DNA of 64,000 nt from Winogradskyella flava (GCF_014243395.1 NZ_JACLCP010000007.1:1-64000); one strand, 5' to 3'; shown: positions 52,833-60,102, counted from the first letter of the stretch. Notes: generated by a model from the letters alone, not told the origin. Program-made: numbers and translations.

Positions 52833-53666
52833 TTACTTTGATAAATCGTTAAGCTTATCTTTTTCTTTTTTCGATAACTTATCGTAACCTTTTTTATTTA
52901 TTTTATCCAAAATTCGGTTTAATTCGTTCTGTTTTGAGGCTTTGTTCGAATTATATTTATCTTCTATTGTTACAACATTTTTGGTTTTTGAAAAAGGATT
53001 CTGAACTATTAAAAAATGCGGTTTCTTTACGATTAGATATAAAAAAGTCAAAGATGGTATTAGGATTAGGATTATTGGAAAGTAATTCGTCTGTATAATG
53101 CTTGGATTTATTCCAATTGCTATTATAAGCCCGACAATTCCTCCACCTAAATGAGCCTCGTGTCCAATGTTATCTTTTTTTGTTTTAATTCCATAGATTG
53201 AATATAAGACATAAGCTATTCCATAAAGCCAAGCAGGAATAAAAATTGGAAGTAAAATAAAACCTATTTCCATTCCAGGGAATAATCCGATTGAGGCAAA
53301 TACCAATCCACTAACTGCTCCCGAAGCTCCAATCGCAGAATAGTCAGGATGATTTCTATGAATATAAAGAGCAAGTAAATTTCCACCAATTAAACTTACG
53401 AAGTACAATGCTATAAACGCTGGTATTCCGATATATACTTCCAAGCTTTGACTAAAAAGATATAAGGTTATCATATTAAATGTAAAGTGAGTCCAATCAG
53501 CGTGCAAAAATCCAGAGGTGACAAGTCTTTTGTAATCTTTATCGACCAGTATTCGGTCAACATTGAATAAAAACTTATCGAAAAATATGAAATCATTTAA
53601 GCCTTTATAGGTTACAATTCCATTCGCAATGATAAGTAACAATGCAATAATTCCGATTTCCTCCAT
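52833..53666 (-). CDS. Rhomboid-family intramembrane serine protease (cassette gene)
   Basis: 277 residues with six helices and a charged C-terminal tail. The catalytic serine is in GASG (113-116, Ser115) and the histidine in HEAHLGG (His171). The conserved HADWTHFTFN motif (residues 55-64) of the second helix is present. It cleaves membrane proteins within the bilayer; the natural substrate is unknown. The cassette core at the promoter-distal end is only weakly matched. A rhomboid protease in a cassette is unusual and may be a housekeeping gene recently captured. Confidence 0.9.
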   Translation of the reverse strand: MEEIGIIALLLIIANGIVTYKGLNDFIFFDKFLFNVDRILVDKDYKRLVTSGFLHADWTHFTFNMITLYLFSQSLEVYIGIPAFIALYFVSLIGGNLLALYIHRNHPDYSAIGASGAVSGLVFASIGLFPGMEIGFILLPIFIPAWLYGIAYVLYSIYGIKTKKDNIGHEAHLGGGIVGLIIAIGINPSIIQTNYFPIILILIPSLTFLYLIVKKPHFLIVQNPFSKTKNVVTIEDKYNSNKASKQNELNRILDKINKKGYDKLSKKEKDKLNDLSK

Positions 53667-53680
53667 TTTTTGTTTTAATT

Positions 53681-53890
53681 GTGGCTAACGCAGGGCTATG
53701 TGTAGCCACGTTTTGGATTTTAAATATAGCGAATATATTCGCTGCTATTTATAAATACAAGATAAACGTGGACAGGTTGCATATAGCCATTGATATGTAC
53801 AGTTTTCCTCGATGGCGCCCAAAGGTGATTGAAGGACATATACCTAATGCATACGCCATATGCAATCTGGCATAGCCCTGCGATGATGTA
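53681..53890 (-). repeat. attC-like site
   Basis: Perfect 12-bp inverted repeat CGCAGGGCTATG (53689-53700) and CATAGCCCTGCG (53870-53881). Left core GGCTAACG; right core GATGATGTAC. The short frames that cross it on both strands look accidental. Confidence 0.65.
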
Positions 53891-53969
53891 CATATCTCAA
53901 GTGGTGGGAATTGGAGCGCAGCGACAATGTAGCAACTTGAGTTCACCTTTTGGTGAATTGTACATCATC
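53881..53969 (-). other. Gene-less mini-cassette (89 bp)
   Basis: The ends GATGATGTAC (53881-53890) and GTACATCATC (53960-53969) are perfect complements. The 69 bp between contain no gene but include CTCAAGT...ACTTGAG, a short palindromic stretch. It has the same type of ends as the mini-cassette at 1167-1247. Confidence 0.6.
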
Positions 53970-54099
53970 GTGTTCGTGTATGGTTAGTTGCTGTTAGCGC
54001 TAAGTTAGCAAAAAGAAACTGCGTGAAGGAAATTCGGCAGAATTTCCGTGGTAATCTTTAAACACCATCCAGCAATTGACTATACACGTTGTTAGGTGT
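53960..54099 (-). repeat. attC-like site
   Basis: Arms GTGTATGGTTAGTTGC (53976-53991) and GCAATTGACTATACAC (54072-54087). Inner palindrome GGAAATTC-ggca-GAATTTCC. Loop motif CTAAGTTAGCAAA (54000-54012). Right core GTTAGGTGT (54091-54099), the perfect complement of ACACCTAAC at 54685-54693. Confidence 0.8.
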
Positions 54100-54106
54100 A
54101 GTTTAT

Positions 54107-54664
54107 TCAGATTTCAACTCCGTCAGAATTTAATTCATATTTCGTTCCATTCCAATCGGTCAATTCAATTCTGTCATCATTAATTTTAAATTCTTCCTTT
54201 CCATCTGGATTCACAAAAATATCTTTGGCTCCGAAAGTCCATTTTTCGTTTCCGTTTTTGTCGATTCGGCTAATCTGAAGTTCTCCATGTATAATAAAGT
54301 CGCCTTCAAATTCGTAAATTCCAAAACAGGTTGCAATGTCAAATTGTTTTCTCCAGTTGGCAGATAAATCCGTTATATTTAAGCAATAAACTTTATCAGA
54401 ACAGCAGATATAGATTCTGTCATTTTTTATGAGGAATGAGTTTTCGGAAATTCCAGTTGCGCCTCCATTTTCCAATAATATTACGCTGCATTTTTCAATT
54501 CCGTTTTCTATTATCCTAATTCCGTGTTTAGAGGAAGGTTGATATTCTAATTTATGACCTAAATCGGCTGGATACTGTTTCTTAAATTTCTGACTGAATT
54601 TTGCTGAATCCAAATCAGATTCATCTGTTATTTCGATTACGAAATTTTCATGTTTTAATATCAT
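54107..54664 (-). CDS. Protein of unknown function, first gene cassette of array B
   Basis: 185 residues, no signal peptide. Short repeated beta-strand units with DRIYICCSDKVYCLNI, FEGDFIIHGELQISRIDKNGNEKWTFG and NGTKYELNSDGVEI suggest a small beta-propeller-like or repeat fold. I do not recognise the family. Its cassette has the cleanest core match in the window: GTTAGGTGT at one end and ACACCTAAC at the other. It is the gene nearest the recombinase, so probably among the most recently inserted if the order reflects insertion. Confidence 0.78.
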   Translation of the reverse strand: MILKHENFVIEITDESDLDSAKFSQKFKKQYPADLGHKLEYQPSSKHGIRIIENGIEKCSVILLENGGATGISENSFLIKNDRIYICCSDKVYCLNITDLSANWRKQFDIATCFGIYEFEGDFIIHGELQISRIDKNGNEKWTFGAKDIFVNPDGKEEFKINDDRIELTDWNGTKYELNSDGVEI

Positions 54665-54690
54665 TTTCAGGGTTTGGTCAAATTACACCT

Positions 54691-54946
54691 AACGGCCAGA
54701 CGGGTAAGGCGAGTTGCGATGTTTGAGTAACAAATATAAGCAATAGAAGCCTTTAGACGTTATTCGCTTTACCCGATGTTAGTGGCAGTTCCTAGTAGGG
54801 ATTGCTTTTCATTGTTGTAAAAGGAAATGGCCATATGCTATTGCCAGCGAATAGCGGTCGTGCTGTCTGGCCGTTAGTGGCAATAGAGCAAAAAGAAGTT
54901 TCGCGATAAGCGAAACGGTTTTCTCGTGCGAAGCATTGCCACTAAC
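54691..54946 (-). repeat. 256-bp gene-less cassette/attC unit, copy 3
   Basis: Same unit as 2167-2422 and 3323-3578. The gene-less segment has ends GTTAGTGGCAAT (54873-54884) and ATTGCCACTAAC (54935-54946). It again lies directly beside the attI-like region, before the first gene cassette. Confidence 0.8.
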
Positions 54947-55097
54947 ACATAAATATATCTGTATTTATGTCTCTATTTTCTAATATAGAAATTATTTATA
55001 AACTTAAGCATATCAATGGTTAATTAATTTTTTGTTATCATGTATTTTGTATATCAAATTGCTTATATTTAACTCTAGTGATATACAATATACCTGT
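54947..55097. promoter_or_regulatory. attI-like and recombinase promoter region
   Basis: Inverted repeats ACATAAATA / TATTTATGT (54947-54970) and TATTTTGTATATCA / TGATATACAATATA (55043-55056 and 55079-55092, one mismatch). It joins the array's first cassette boundary at 54946 to the recombinase start at 55098. The larger pair ends 5 bp before the start codon and may control the recombinase gene or serve as its binding site. No clear -33/-7 promoter was found. Confidence 0.6.
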
Positions 55098-56165
55098 ATG
55101 GATTTTAAAAAATATAAATTTTCAACAGCCAAGCATAAAGATCAGGATGTTATTCTAATTAAATTTCAATTCAATAAGGATTTAATTAGAGATCTTAGGC
55201 AACGTTTTCCTTCTGCAAAATGGAGCGCAACAAAAAAGTCATGGTATTTACCAGACTTGCCGGTAGTAAGGGATGCTCTAAAGTTAAAGTCCAAAAATAT
55301 GGTCAAGGCAAAAGCCTTAAAAATTCATCCCATAAATCAACAAGCATACTTGGACTTTGATAAACAGCTTACACTTAAAAAATATAGTCAAAATACAAGA
55401 CGGATGTATTTGAGTGACTTCTTCCATTTACTTAATCTTTTGGATGATTATGATGTTGCAGACCTTTCACCTAAGCGTCTAAAGGACTACTTTCTCTATT
55501 GCATAAAAGTGGAAAAAATGGGCGAACGAAAGATGAATGGTAAGATAAATGCCATTAAATTTTATTTTGAACAGGTATTACACCGTCCAAAAATGTTTTT
55601 CGATATTCCGCGCCCCAAAAAGCCAATGACCTTACCAAAAATGTTAAGCAAATCAGAAGTCAGAAAGCTTTTTAGGGTAACTACGAATCTTAAACATAGA
55701 ATAGGCTTAGAATTAGCTTATGGCATGGGATTGCGCGTCTCTGAGGTCGTGGGCTTAAAAATTAAGGATATAGACAGTAAGAGAATGGTTGTACATGTTT
55801 GCAGCTCTAAAGGTAAAAAAGACCGATATGTACCATTACCCGAATCTATTTTGCCTGAACTCAGGGAATATTACTTAAGATATAAGCCAAAAATATATTT
55901 GCTAGAAGGACAGTATGGTGGTGCTTATGCCAAATCGAGTTTACAACAGGTATTTAAGACGGCTATGAAAAAAGCTGGTATTAAAAAGGATATAGGTATA
56001 CATGGTCTTAGACACTCATACGCTACTCATTTGTTGGAGTCTGGCGCAGATATGCGCTTTATTCAAGAATTACTTGGGCATAATTCTATAAAAACTACCC
56101 AAATTTACACCAAGGTTACCCCAAGAAGTAAATCAAAAATTAAAAGTCCATTAGATAGTTTATAG
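55098..56165 (+). CDS. Tyrosine recombinase of the cassette system
   Basis: 355 residues. The start at 55098 is preferred over the frame's earlier ATG at 55032, because that lies in the repeated attI-like region and the repeat ends exactly at 55098. An N-terminal module (about 1-65, with RFPSAKWSATKKSWYLPDLP) precedes a SAM-like core-binding domain (about 75-165) and the catalytic domain (about 180-340). Catalytic residues: R213 (GLRVSE), K238 or K240 (SKGKKDRYVPLP), H302-x-x-R305, H328 (GHNS), Y337. The C-terminus is KSPLDSL. Canonical IntI proteins have an added segment between the K and HxxR motifs that is missing here. Transcribed divergently from array B, as intI is from integron cassettes. 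Confidence 0.9.
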   Translation: MDFKKYKFSTAKHKDQDVILIKFQFNKDLIRDLRQRFPSAKWSATKKSWYLPDLPVVRDALKLKSKNMVKAKALKIHPINQQAYLDFDKQLTLKKYSQNTRRMYLSDFFHLLNLLDDYDVADLSPKRLKDYFLYCIKVEKMGERKMNGKINAIKFYFEQVLHRPKMFFDIPRPKKPMTLPKMLSKSEVRKLFRVTTNLKHRIGLELAYGMGLRVSEVVGLKIKDIDSKRMVVHVCSSKGKKDRYVPLPESILPELREYYLRYKPKIYLLEGQYGGAYAKSSLQQVFKTAMKKAGIKKDIGIHGLRHSYATHLLESGADMRFIQELLGHNSIKTTQIYTKVTPRSKSKIKSPLDSL

Positions 56166-56186
56166 AACCTCCCTTTTTTGAAAGTA

Positions 56187-56615
56187 TTAAACTTTTATAA
56201 TGTCCTTGTATTCTTCAAAAAAAGTTTCAAACAAAGTCATATTAACATTAAAGAATTCCATAACATCGCGCCAAGTATTTTTGTTATGGATAGATACCTT
56301 TTGCTCTAAAGGCAGGTATATACGAGAGATTTCTTTGCCATTGTCTAAATAGTATTCCTCTTCGTAAATGGCATCTGGTAAATACTCGTCTTTTAAGATG
56401 CCTTTTAAAGCCACTAATTTTTCCCAACAGTTAATTCGATTTTCTAAATCGTCTTCGAGGTCTAAGGCGATTAATGCAGACTTGGTATCAAAATAAAATT
56501 TAAAGGACAAACCTTTTATTTTGGTGTTGTATAGCAACCATTTTCTTGGAAAGGACTTTCCGAAGCTGGTCCAGAATTCTTGTCTTAATATGCGACTTTC
56601 TTCTTTACTAAACAT
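56187..56615 (-). CDS. DUF4268 family protein
   Basis: 142 residues. The block LRQEFWTSFGKSFPRKWLLYNTKIKGLSFKFYFDTKSALIALDLE is typical of DUF4268, often found near restriction or methyltransferase genes but with unknown function. It converges on the recombinase gene, with 21 bp between stop codons. This is the first gene on the chromosomal side of the integron-like system. Confidence 0.87.
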   Translation of the reverse strand: MFSKEESRILRQEFWTSFGKSFPRKWLLYNTKIKGLSFKFYFDTKSALIALDLEDDLENRINCWEKLVALKGILKDEYLPDAIYEEEYYLDNGKEISRIYLPLEQKVSIHNKNTWRDVMEFFNVNMTLFETFFEEYKDIIKV

Positions 56616-56677
56616 TGAAGTGGGTTGATATACTCTTACAATATTACGTCAGTTCGAGCGATTTTCAATAGAAAATT

Positions 56678-56721
56678 GTATCGAGAACCTCATCGTTTAT
56701 ATCTCATAAGATTCTCGATAC
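56678..56721. repeat. Inverted repeat GTATCGAGAA / TTCTCGATAC
   Basis: A perfect 10-bp inverted repeat (56678-56687 and 56712-56721) with a 24-bp loop lies in the 198-bp gap between the DUF4268 and ZIP genes. The remaining gap includes a stretch resembling the attC-loop element ACACGAGCAAAG...CGTAGC. No gene is seen in the gap. Confidence 0.65.
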
Positions 56722-56813
56722 TACTTTATCAGATTTCTATCTGCTAAATTCACTCGACACGAGGCAAAGCTGAACTGAGCGTAGCTAATTGATAGATAAA
56801 AAATAGAATATTC

Positions 56814-57488
56814 TTAAATAAAATATGCAATTAAAATACCCAAGCAAATGGCAACCAGTTTTGATAAATTAAACTTATGCCCTTCACCAGTTTCAAACAA
56901 AATGGTGGTTGCAATATGTAAAAAGATGCCTATTACTAATGCATTAATACTTATAAGAATATGTGGGTCTATTGAAGACAAATTAGACACTAAGGTACCC
57001 AAGGGTGTCATGGCGGCAAAAACCAATATAAAACTAATGGCCTGCTCTTTCATATATTTAGATTGCAATAAAAAAGAGGTTAACAATGCTGCAATTGGTA
57101 TTTTATGTATAAATACGCCATAAACCATATCATTATGCTGGTGAATTGGAAAACCCTCTAAAAAACTATGGATGCATAGGCTTATAAATAGTATCCATGG
57201 GAATTTAGTATCTTCTTTGTGTATATGTACATGACCATGTTCTGCTCCTTTTGAGAAAAATTCTAAAATAATCTGCAACAGAATTCCACACATTATAAAA
57301 AATCCGGACTGCTTGGCATCGAGATGCTCGTAAACTTCTGGTAGCAGGTCGAAAAGTGTTAGAGCCAATAAAAATGCACCACTAAAGGATAATAGTAATT
57401 TGGTATAAATGGATTTTTGCCTTTTGGTTAAAAATGCTATGATCACACCAATAATTATGGCATATATAGGTAAAAGGTATTTATTCAT
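56814..57488 (-). CDS. ZIP-family metal transporter
   Basis: 224 residues, about eight helices. A histidine-rich loop (AEHGHVHIHKEDT) and the metal-binding helix HSFLEGFPIHQHND fit the ZIP family, which brings zinc or other divalent metals into the cytoplasm. It is 8 bp downstream of the methyltransferase gene on the same strand and may share its transcript. Confidence 0.88.
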   Translation of the reverse strand: MNKYLLPIYAIIIGVIIAFLTKRQKSIYTKLLLSFSGAFLLALTLFDLLPEVYEHLDAKQSGFFIMCGILLQIILEFFSKGAEHGHVHIHKEDTKFPWILFISLCIHSFLEGFPIHQHNDMVYGVFIHKIPIAALLTSFLLQSKYMKEQAISFILVFAAMTPLGTLVSNLSSIDPHILISINALVIGIFLHIATTILFETGEGHKFNLSKLVAICLGILIAYFI

Positions 57489-57495
57489 ACGACAT

Positions 57496-58227
57496 CTACT
57501 TAAAAATCATAATTAAGCGCTCGGACTTGTCTTTATGGTACTTACGTAATTTATAATCTCCAAAAATATCCAGTAAATGTACACCTGCTTTTTCAAACAA
57601 GTTTTTGAAGTCTTCTAGCGTCAAAGCTTTTACACGTTCCTGAAATTGATACTCCAGATCGTCCACATTAAAACGTATATCTTTTACAATGTAACCATCT
57701 TCCAAGCTGCGTTTTTGATGAAAGCCTATACCGTCCACAGTTTTGACGTCTTCCGGAATCAGGTTGTCCATAACATAATTGACGTTCATAAAGTCAATTA
57801 CTCCAAAGCCAAATTCATTGAGTTCTTCTTTGATTGCTGCAATGGTTTTGAGGTTACAGATATCATCTTCAAAATAGCCAAAGCTCGTAAAGAGATTAAA
57901 TACAGCATCGAATGTATCTGGATAAGGTTTGGTCATATCGTGCACATCAAACTTCAAACTCTCATTTTCGTACTGTTTAGCATGGTTAATGCTTTGTTCG
58001 GATAAATCAACACCAGTAACATTATAACCCAAGGTATTGAGATATATGGAATGTCTGCCCTTACCACAGGCCAAATCCAAAATCTTTCCGTGTTCTGGAA
58101 TATTGAGATAGTTGGTAAGATTATCCATGAATGCCTGGGCTTCGGTATAATCTCTGTCCTTATATAAAATGTGGTAAAATGGTGTGTCGAACCACGAAGC
58201 GTACCATTGTTTTGTTGATTTTGTCAT
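57496..58227 (-). CDS. Class I SAM-dependent methyltransferase
   Basis: 243 residues. Motif I is KILDLACGKGRHSIYLNTLGYNVTGVDLS, followed by FDAVFNLFTSFGYFEDD. The family is close to UbiE/Methyltransf_25-type enzymes; the substrate is unknown. It diverges from the THUMP-domain gene 56 bp away. Confidence 0.87.
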   Translation of the reverse strand: MTKSTKQWYASWFDTPFYHILYKDRDYTEAQAFMDNLTNYLNIPEHGKILDLACGKGRHSIYLNTLGYNVTGVDLSEQSINHAKQYENESLKFDVHDMTKPYPDTFDAVFNLFTSFGYFEDDICNLKTIAAIKEELNEFGFGVIDFMNVNYVMDNLIPEDVKTVDGIGFHQKRSLEDGYIVKDIRFNVDDLEYQFQERVKALTLEDFKNLFEKAGVHLLDIFGDYKLRKYHKDKSERLIMIFK

Positions 58228-58282
58228 AATATAATGCGTCCTGCAAAAATAGTGTAAATTTGCAATCTCTCAGACGTAATGT

Positions 58283-59446
58283 ATGGACAATAATTTCAAG
58301 ATGGTGGCCAAAACTTTATTTGGCTTCGAAGATATTTTAGCAAAAGAATTGACCCAGCTCGGAGCTATGGAGGTAGAAAAAGGTGTACGTAATGTTAGCT
58401 TCGTTGGCGATAAGGGCTTTATGTATAAAGCCAATCTTGGTATTAGAACGGCCATAAAAATCCTAAAACCCATTAAATCATTCAGAGTTACAAGGGAAGA
58501 CGACCTTTACAAAAATGTAAAAAACATAAAATGGGAAAACTACTTAAAGGCTGATGGTTCTTTAGCAGTAGACGCCACGGTTCATCATAGCGTGTTTACC
58601 CATTCGCAATACACAGCTTTAAAAACCAAGGATGCTATCGTAGATCGTTTTAGGGAAAATAACGGTACGCGTCCTAATGTAGATTTGCGTTTTCCGGATT
58701 TAAAGATTAACGTTCACATAGATAGACAACGTTGCACTATTTCATTAGATACTTCTGGCGAATCCTTGCACAGAAGAGGTTATAAGACTGCTACTAATAT
58801 TGCACCAATCAATGAGGTATTGGCAGCAGGATTAATTATGATGAGCGGTTGGGATGGTCAAACGGATTTTATGGATCCTATGTGTGGTAGTGGCACCATA
58901 TTGGCAGAAGCTGCCATGATTGCTTGTAACATTCCGCCAAACCTTATGCGTAAGGAATTTGCTTTTGAGCGTTGGGAAGATTGGGACGTGGATTTGCTTG
59001 AAACTATAGAGGAATCCTTATTAAAGAAGACACGCGATTTTCATCACAAGATTATTGGCTATGATAAATCGCCTTCGGCTATCAATAAAGCTAAGGAGAA
59101 TATAAAAAATGCGCATTTGGATGAGTTTATTCACATTCAGCATGAAGATTTCTTTAAAACTCAAAAGGCTGGAACTGAAAAGTTGCATATGGTATTTAAT
59201 CCACCTTATGGAGAACGTTTAGAAAACTTGAATGTAGAGGAGTTTTACGGTAATATAGGGACAACGCTGAAACATGGTTATGCCAATACGGATGCTTGGT
59301 TAATTACATCAAATCTTGAAGCCTTAAAATGTATTGGACTTAGACCATCCAGAAAAATAAAAGTCTTTAACGCCAAGTTAGAATCGCGCTTGGTGAAATA
59401 CGAGATGTACGAGGGCAGCAAAAAGGCCAAAAAACAAAATCATTGA
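58283..59446 (+). CDS. THUMP-domain RNA methyltransferase (RlmL-like)
   Basis: 387 residues. A THUMP domain (about 50-160, RVTREDDLYKNVKNIKWE) is followed by a class I methyltransferase with DPMCGSGTILAEAAMIACN and the catalytic NPPYGERL. This matches the N-terminal half of RlmL/YcbY, which makes m2G2445 in 23S rRNA. Bacteroidota usually have this stand-alone form. The stop is followed closely by a convergent lipoprotein gene (overlap 7 bp). Confidence 0.9.
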   Translation: MDNNFKMVAKTLFGFEDILAKELTQLGAMEVEKGVRNVSFVGDKGFMYKANLGIRTAIKILKPIKSFRVTREDDLYKNVKNIKWENYLKADGSLAVDATVHHSVFTHSQYTALKTKDAIVDRFRENNGTRPNVDLRFPDLKINVHIDRQRCTISLDTSGESLHRRGYKTATNIAPINEVLAAGLIMMSGWDGQTDFMDPMCGSGTILAEAAMIACNIPPNLMRKEFAFERWEDWDVDLLETIEESLLKKTRDFHHKIIGYDKSPSAINKAKENIKNAHLDEFIHIQHEDFFKTQKAGTEKLHMVFNPPYGERLENLNVEEFYGNIGTTLKHGYANTDAWLITSNLEALKCIGLRPSRKIKVFNAKLESRLVKYEMYEGSKKAKKQNH

Positions 59447-60015
59447 ACCATCTTGCGTTCATCAGGGTTTTGTCCTCCTACTTGTGTCTTTGGATACGTA
59501 TCAAATAAGTCGTTGACCAATCCTTTTATATAGGGTTCTAGCTTCCTCTTTGCCTTATTAAGGTCGCACAGCACTGAAGCATGCCACAATACGTCATTAG
59601 TTTCAAAATCGGCTACATACACAATTAGGGTTTCTTCTTCATAAGTTTCTTGATGAATTTTGCATTCTTCCCAATATTCAAGCTGTTCGGAATGTTCACA
59701 ATTTTTAAACTCAACGGTTTCTTCACTTATTAATATCCTAAAACCAGCTTGCAATTGTGGGCTCAAGACATTGGTTCTGTGTGCCTTACTTTCCATTTCT
59801 TCTGCAACCGCATCACCAATTATGCGTCTCACTTGGTCATTATCCAGTTGCGGATAATCATTATGTTCTACAGCAAAATCACCAATGCATAATACATAGG
59901 TGTCGTACTGGTTAAAATCAACATTGAGGTTGTAATCGTAAACAACTTCGGTCGTTGCAGCACAATTATATAAAAGTAGTAACAGAAAACCGTAAATTAT
60001 AGAATGGACTCTCAT
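59440..60015 (-). CDS. DUF4136-like lipoprotein
   Basis: 191 residues. A lipobox (LLYNCAAT, Cys18) is followed by DYNLNVDFNQYDTYVL and IGDAVAEEMESKAHRTN, the pattern of DUF4136 proteins. The function is unknown. It converges on the RlmL-like gene. Confidence 0.82.
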   Translation of the reverse strand: MRVHSIIYGFLLLLLYNCAATTEVVYDYNLNVDFNQYDTYVLCIGDFAVEHNDYPQLDNDQVRRIIGDAVAEEMESKAHRTNVLSPQLQAGFRILISEETVEFKNCEHSEQLEYWEECKIHQETYEEETLIVYVADFETNDVLWHASVLCDLNKAKRKLEPYIKGLVNDLFDTYPKTQVGGQNPDERKMVQ

Positions 60016-60102
60016 AACAATGTAATTTAAAATGTATTTAAAGTTCTTAATTACTTGCCAGAAATACTATGACATATATCAAGTTTATAAAAGGAATGCT
60101 AA

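Larger units (their letters stand above)
43978..55097 (-). mobile_element. Integron-like cassette array B
   Basis: Eleven single-gene cassettes, all on the minus strand, run from next to the recombinase (54664) to 44015. They are separated by attC-like sites with two core ends and paired arms, plus gene-less mini-cassettes. The array begins at the attI-like region upstream of the divergent recombinase gene at 55098, and stops in a half-site at about 43978. The genes lie downstream of the array's presumed first promoter, which was not identified. Ten of the fourteen gene cassettes in the window (arrays A and B together) encode exported or membrane proteins. Confidence 0.8.
54691..55098. repeat. 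408-bp direct repeat, right copy
   Basis: Matches 3323-3730 with about six mismatches and no gap, in the same orientation. Its last base is the A of the recombinase ATG. Confidence 0.9.

Noticed and set aside
53681..53946. Short open frames on both strands
   Set aside because: They overlap each other across a palindromic site, so they are mirror images of the inverted repeat rather than genes.
55032..55097. Earlier ATG as the recombinase start
   Set aside because: The extra 22 codons lie in the duplicated attI-like region and do not resemble the family start.
3323..55098. Assembly artefact as the source of the 408-bp duplicate
   Set aside because: Not excluded, but six scattered base differences make a collapsed or copied contig end unlikely.
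55098..56165. Canonical IntI integrase
   Set aside because: The extra segment between the catalytic Lys and HxxR motifs that defines IntI is absent.
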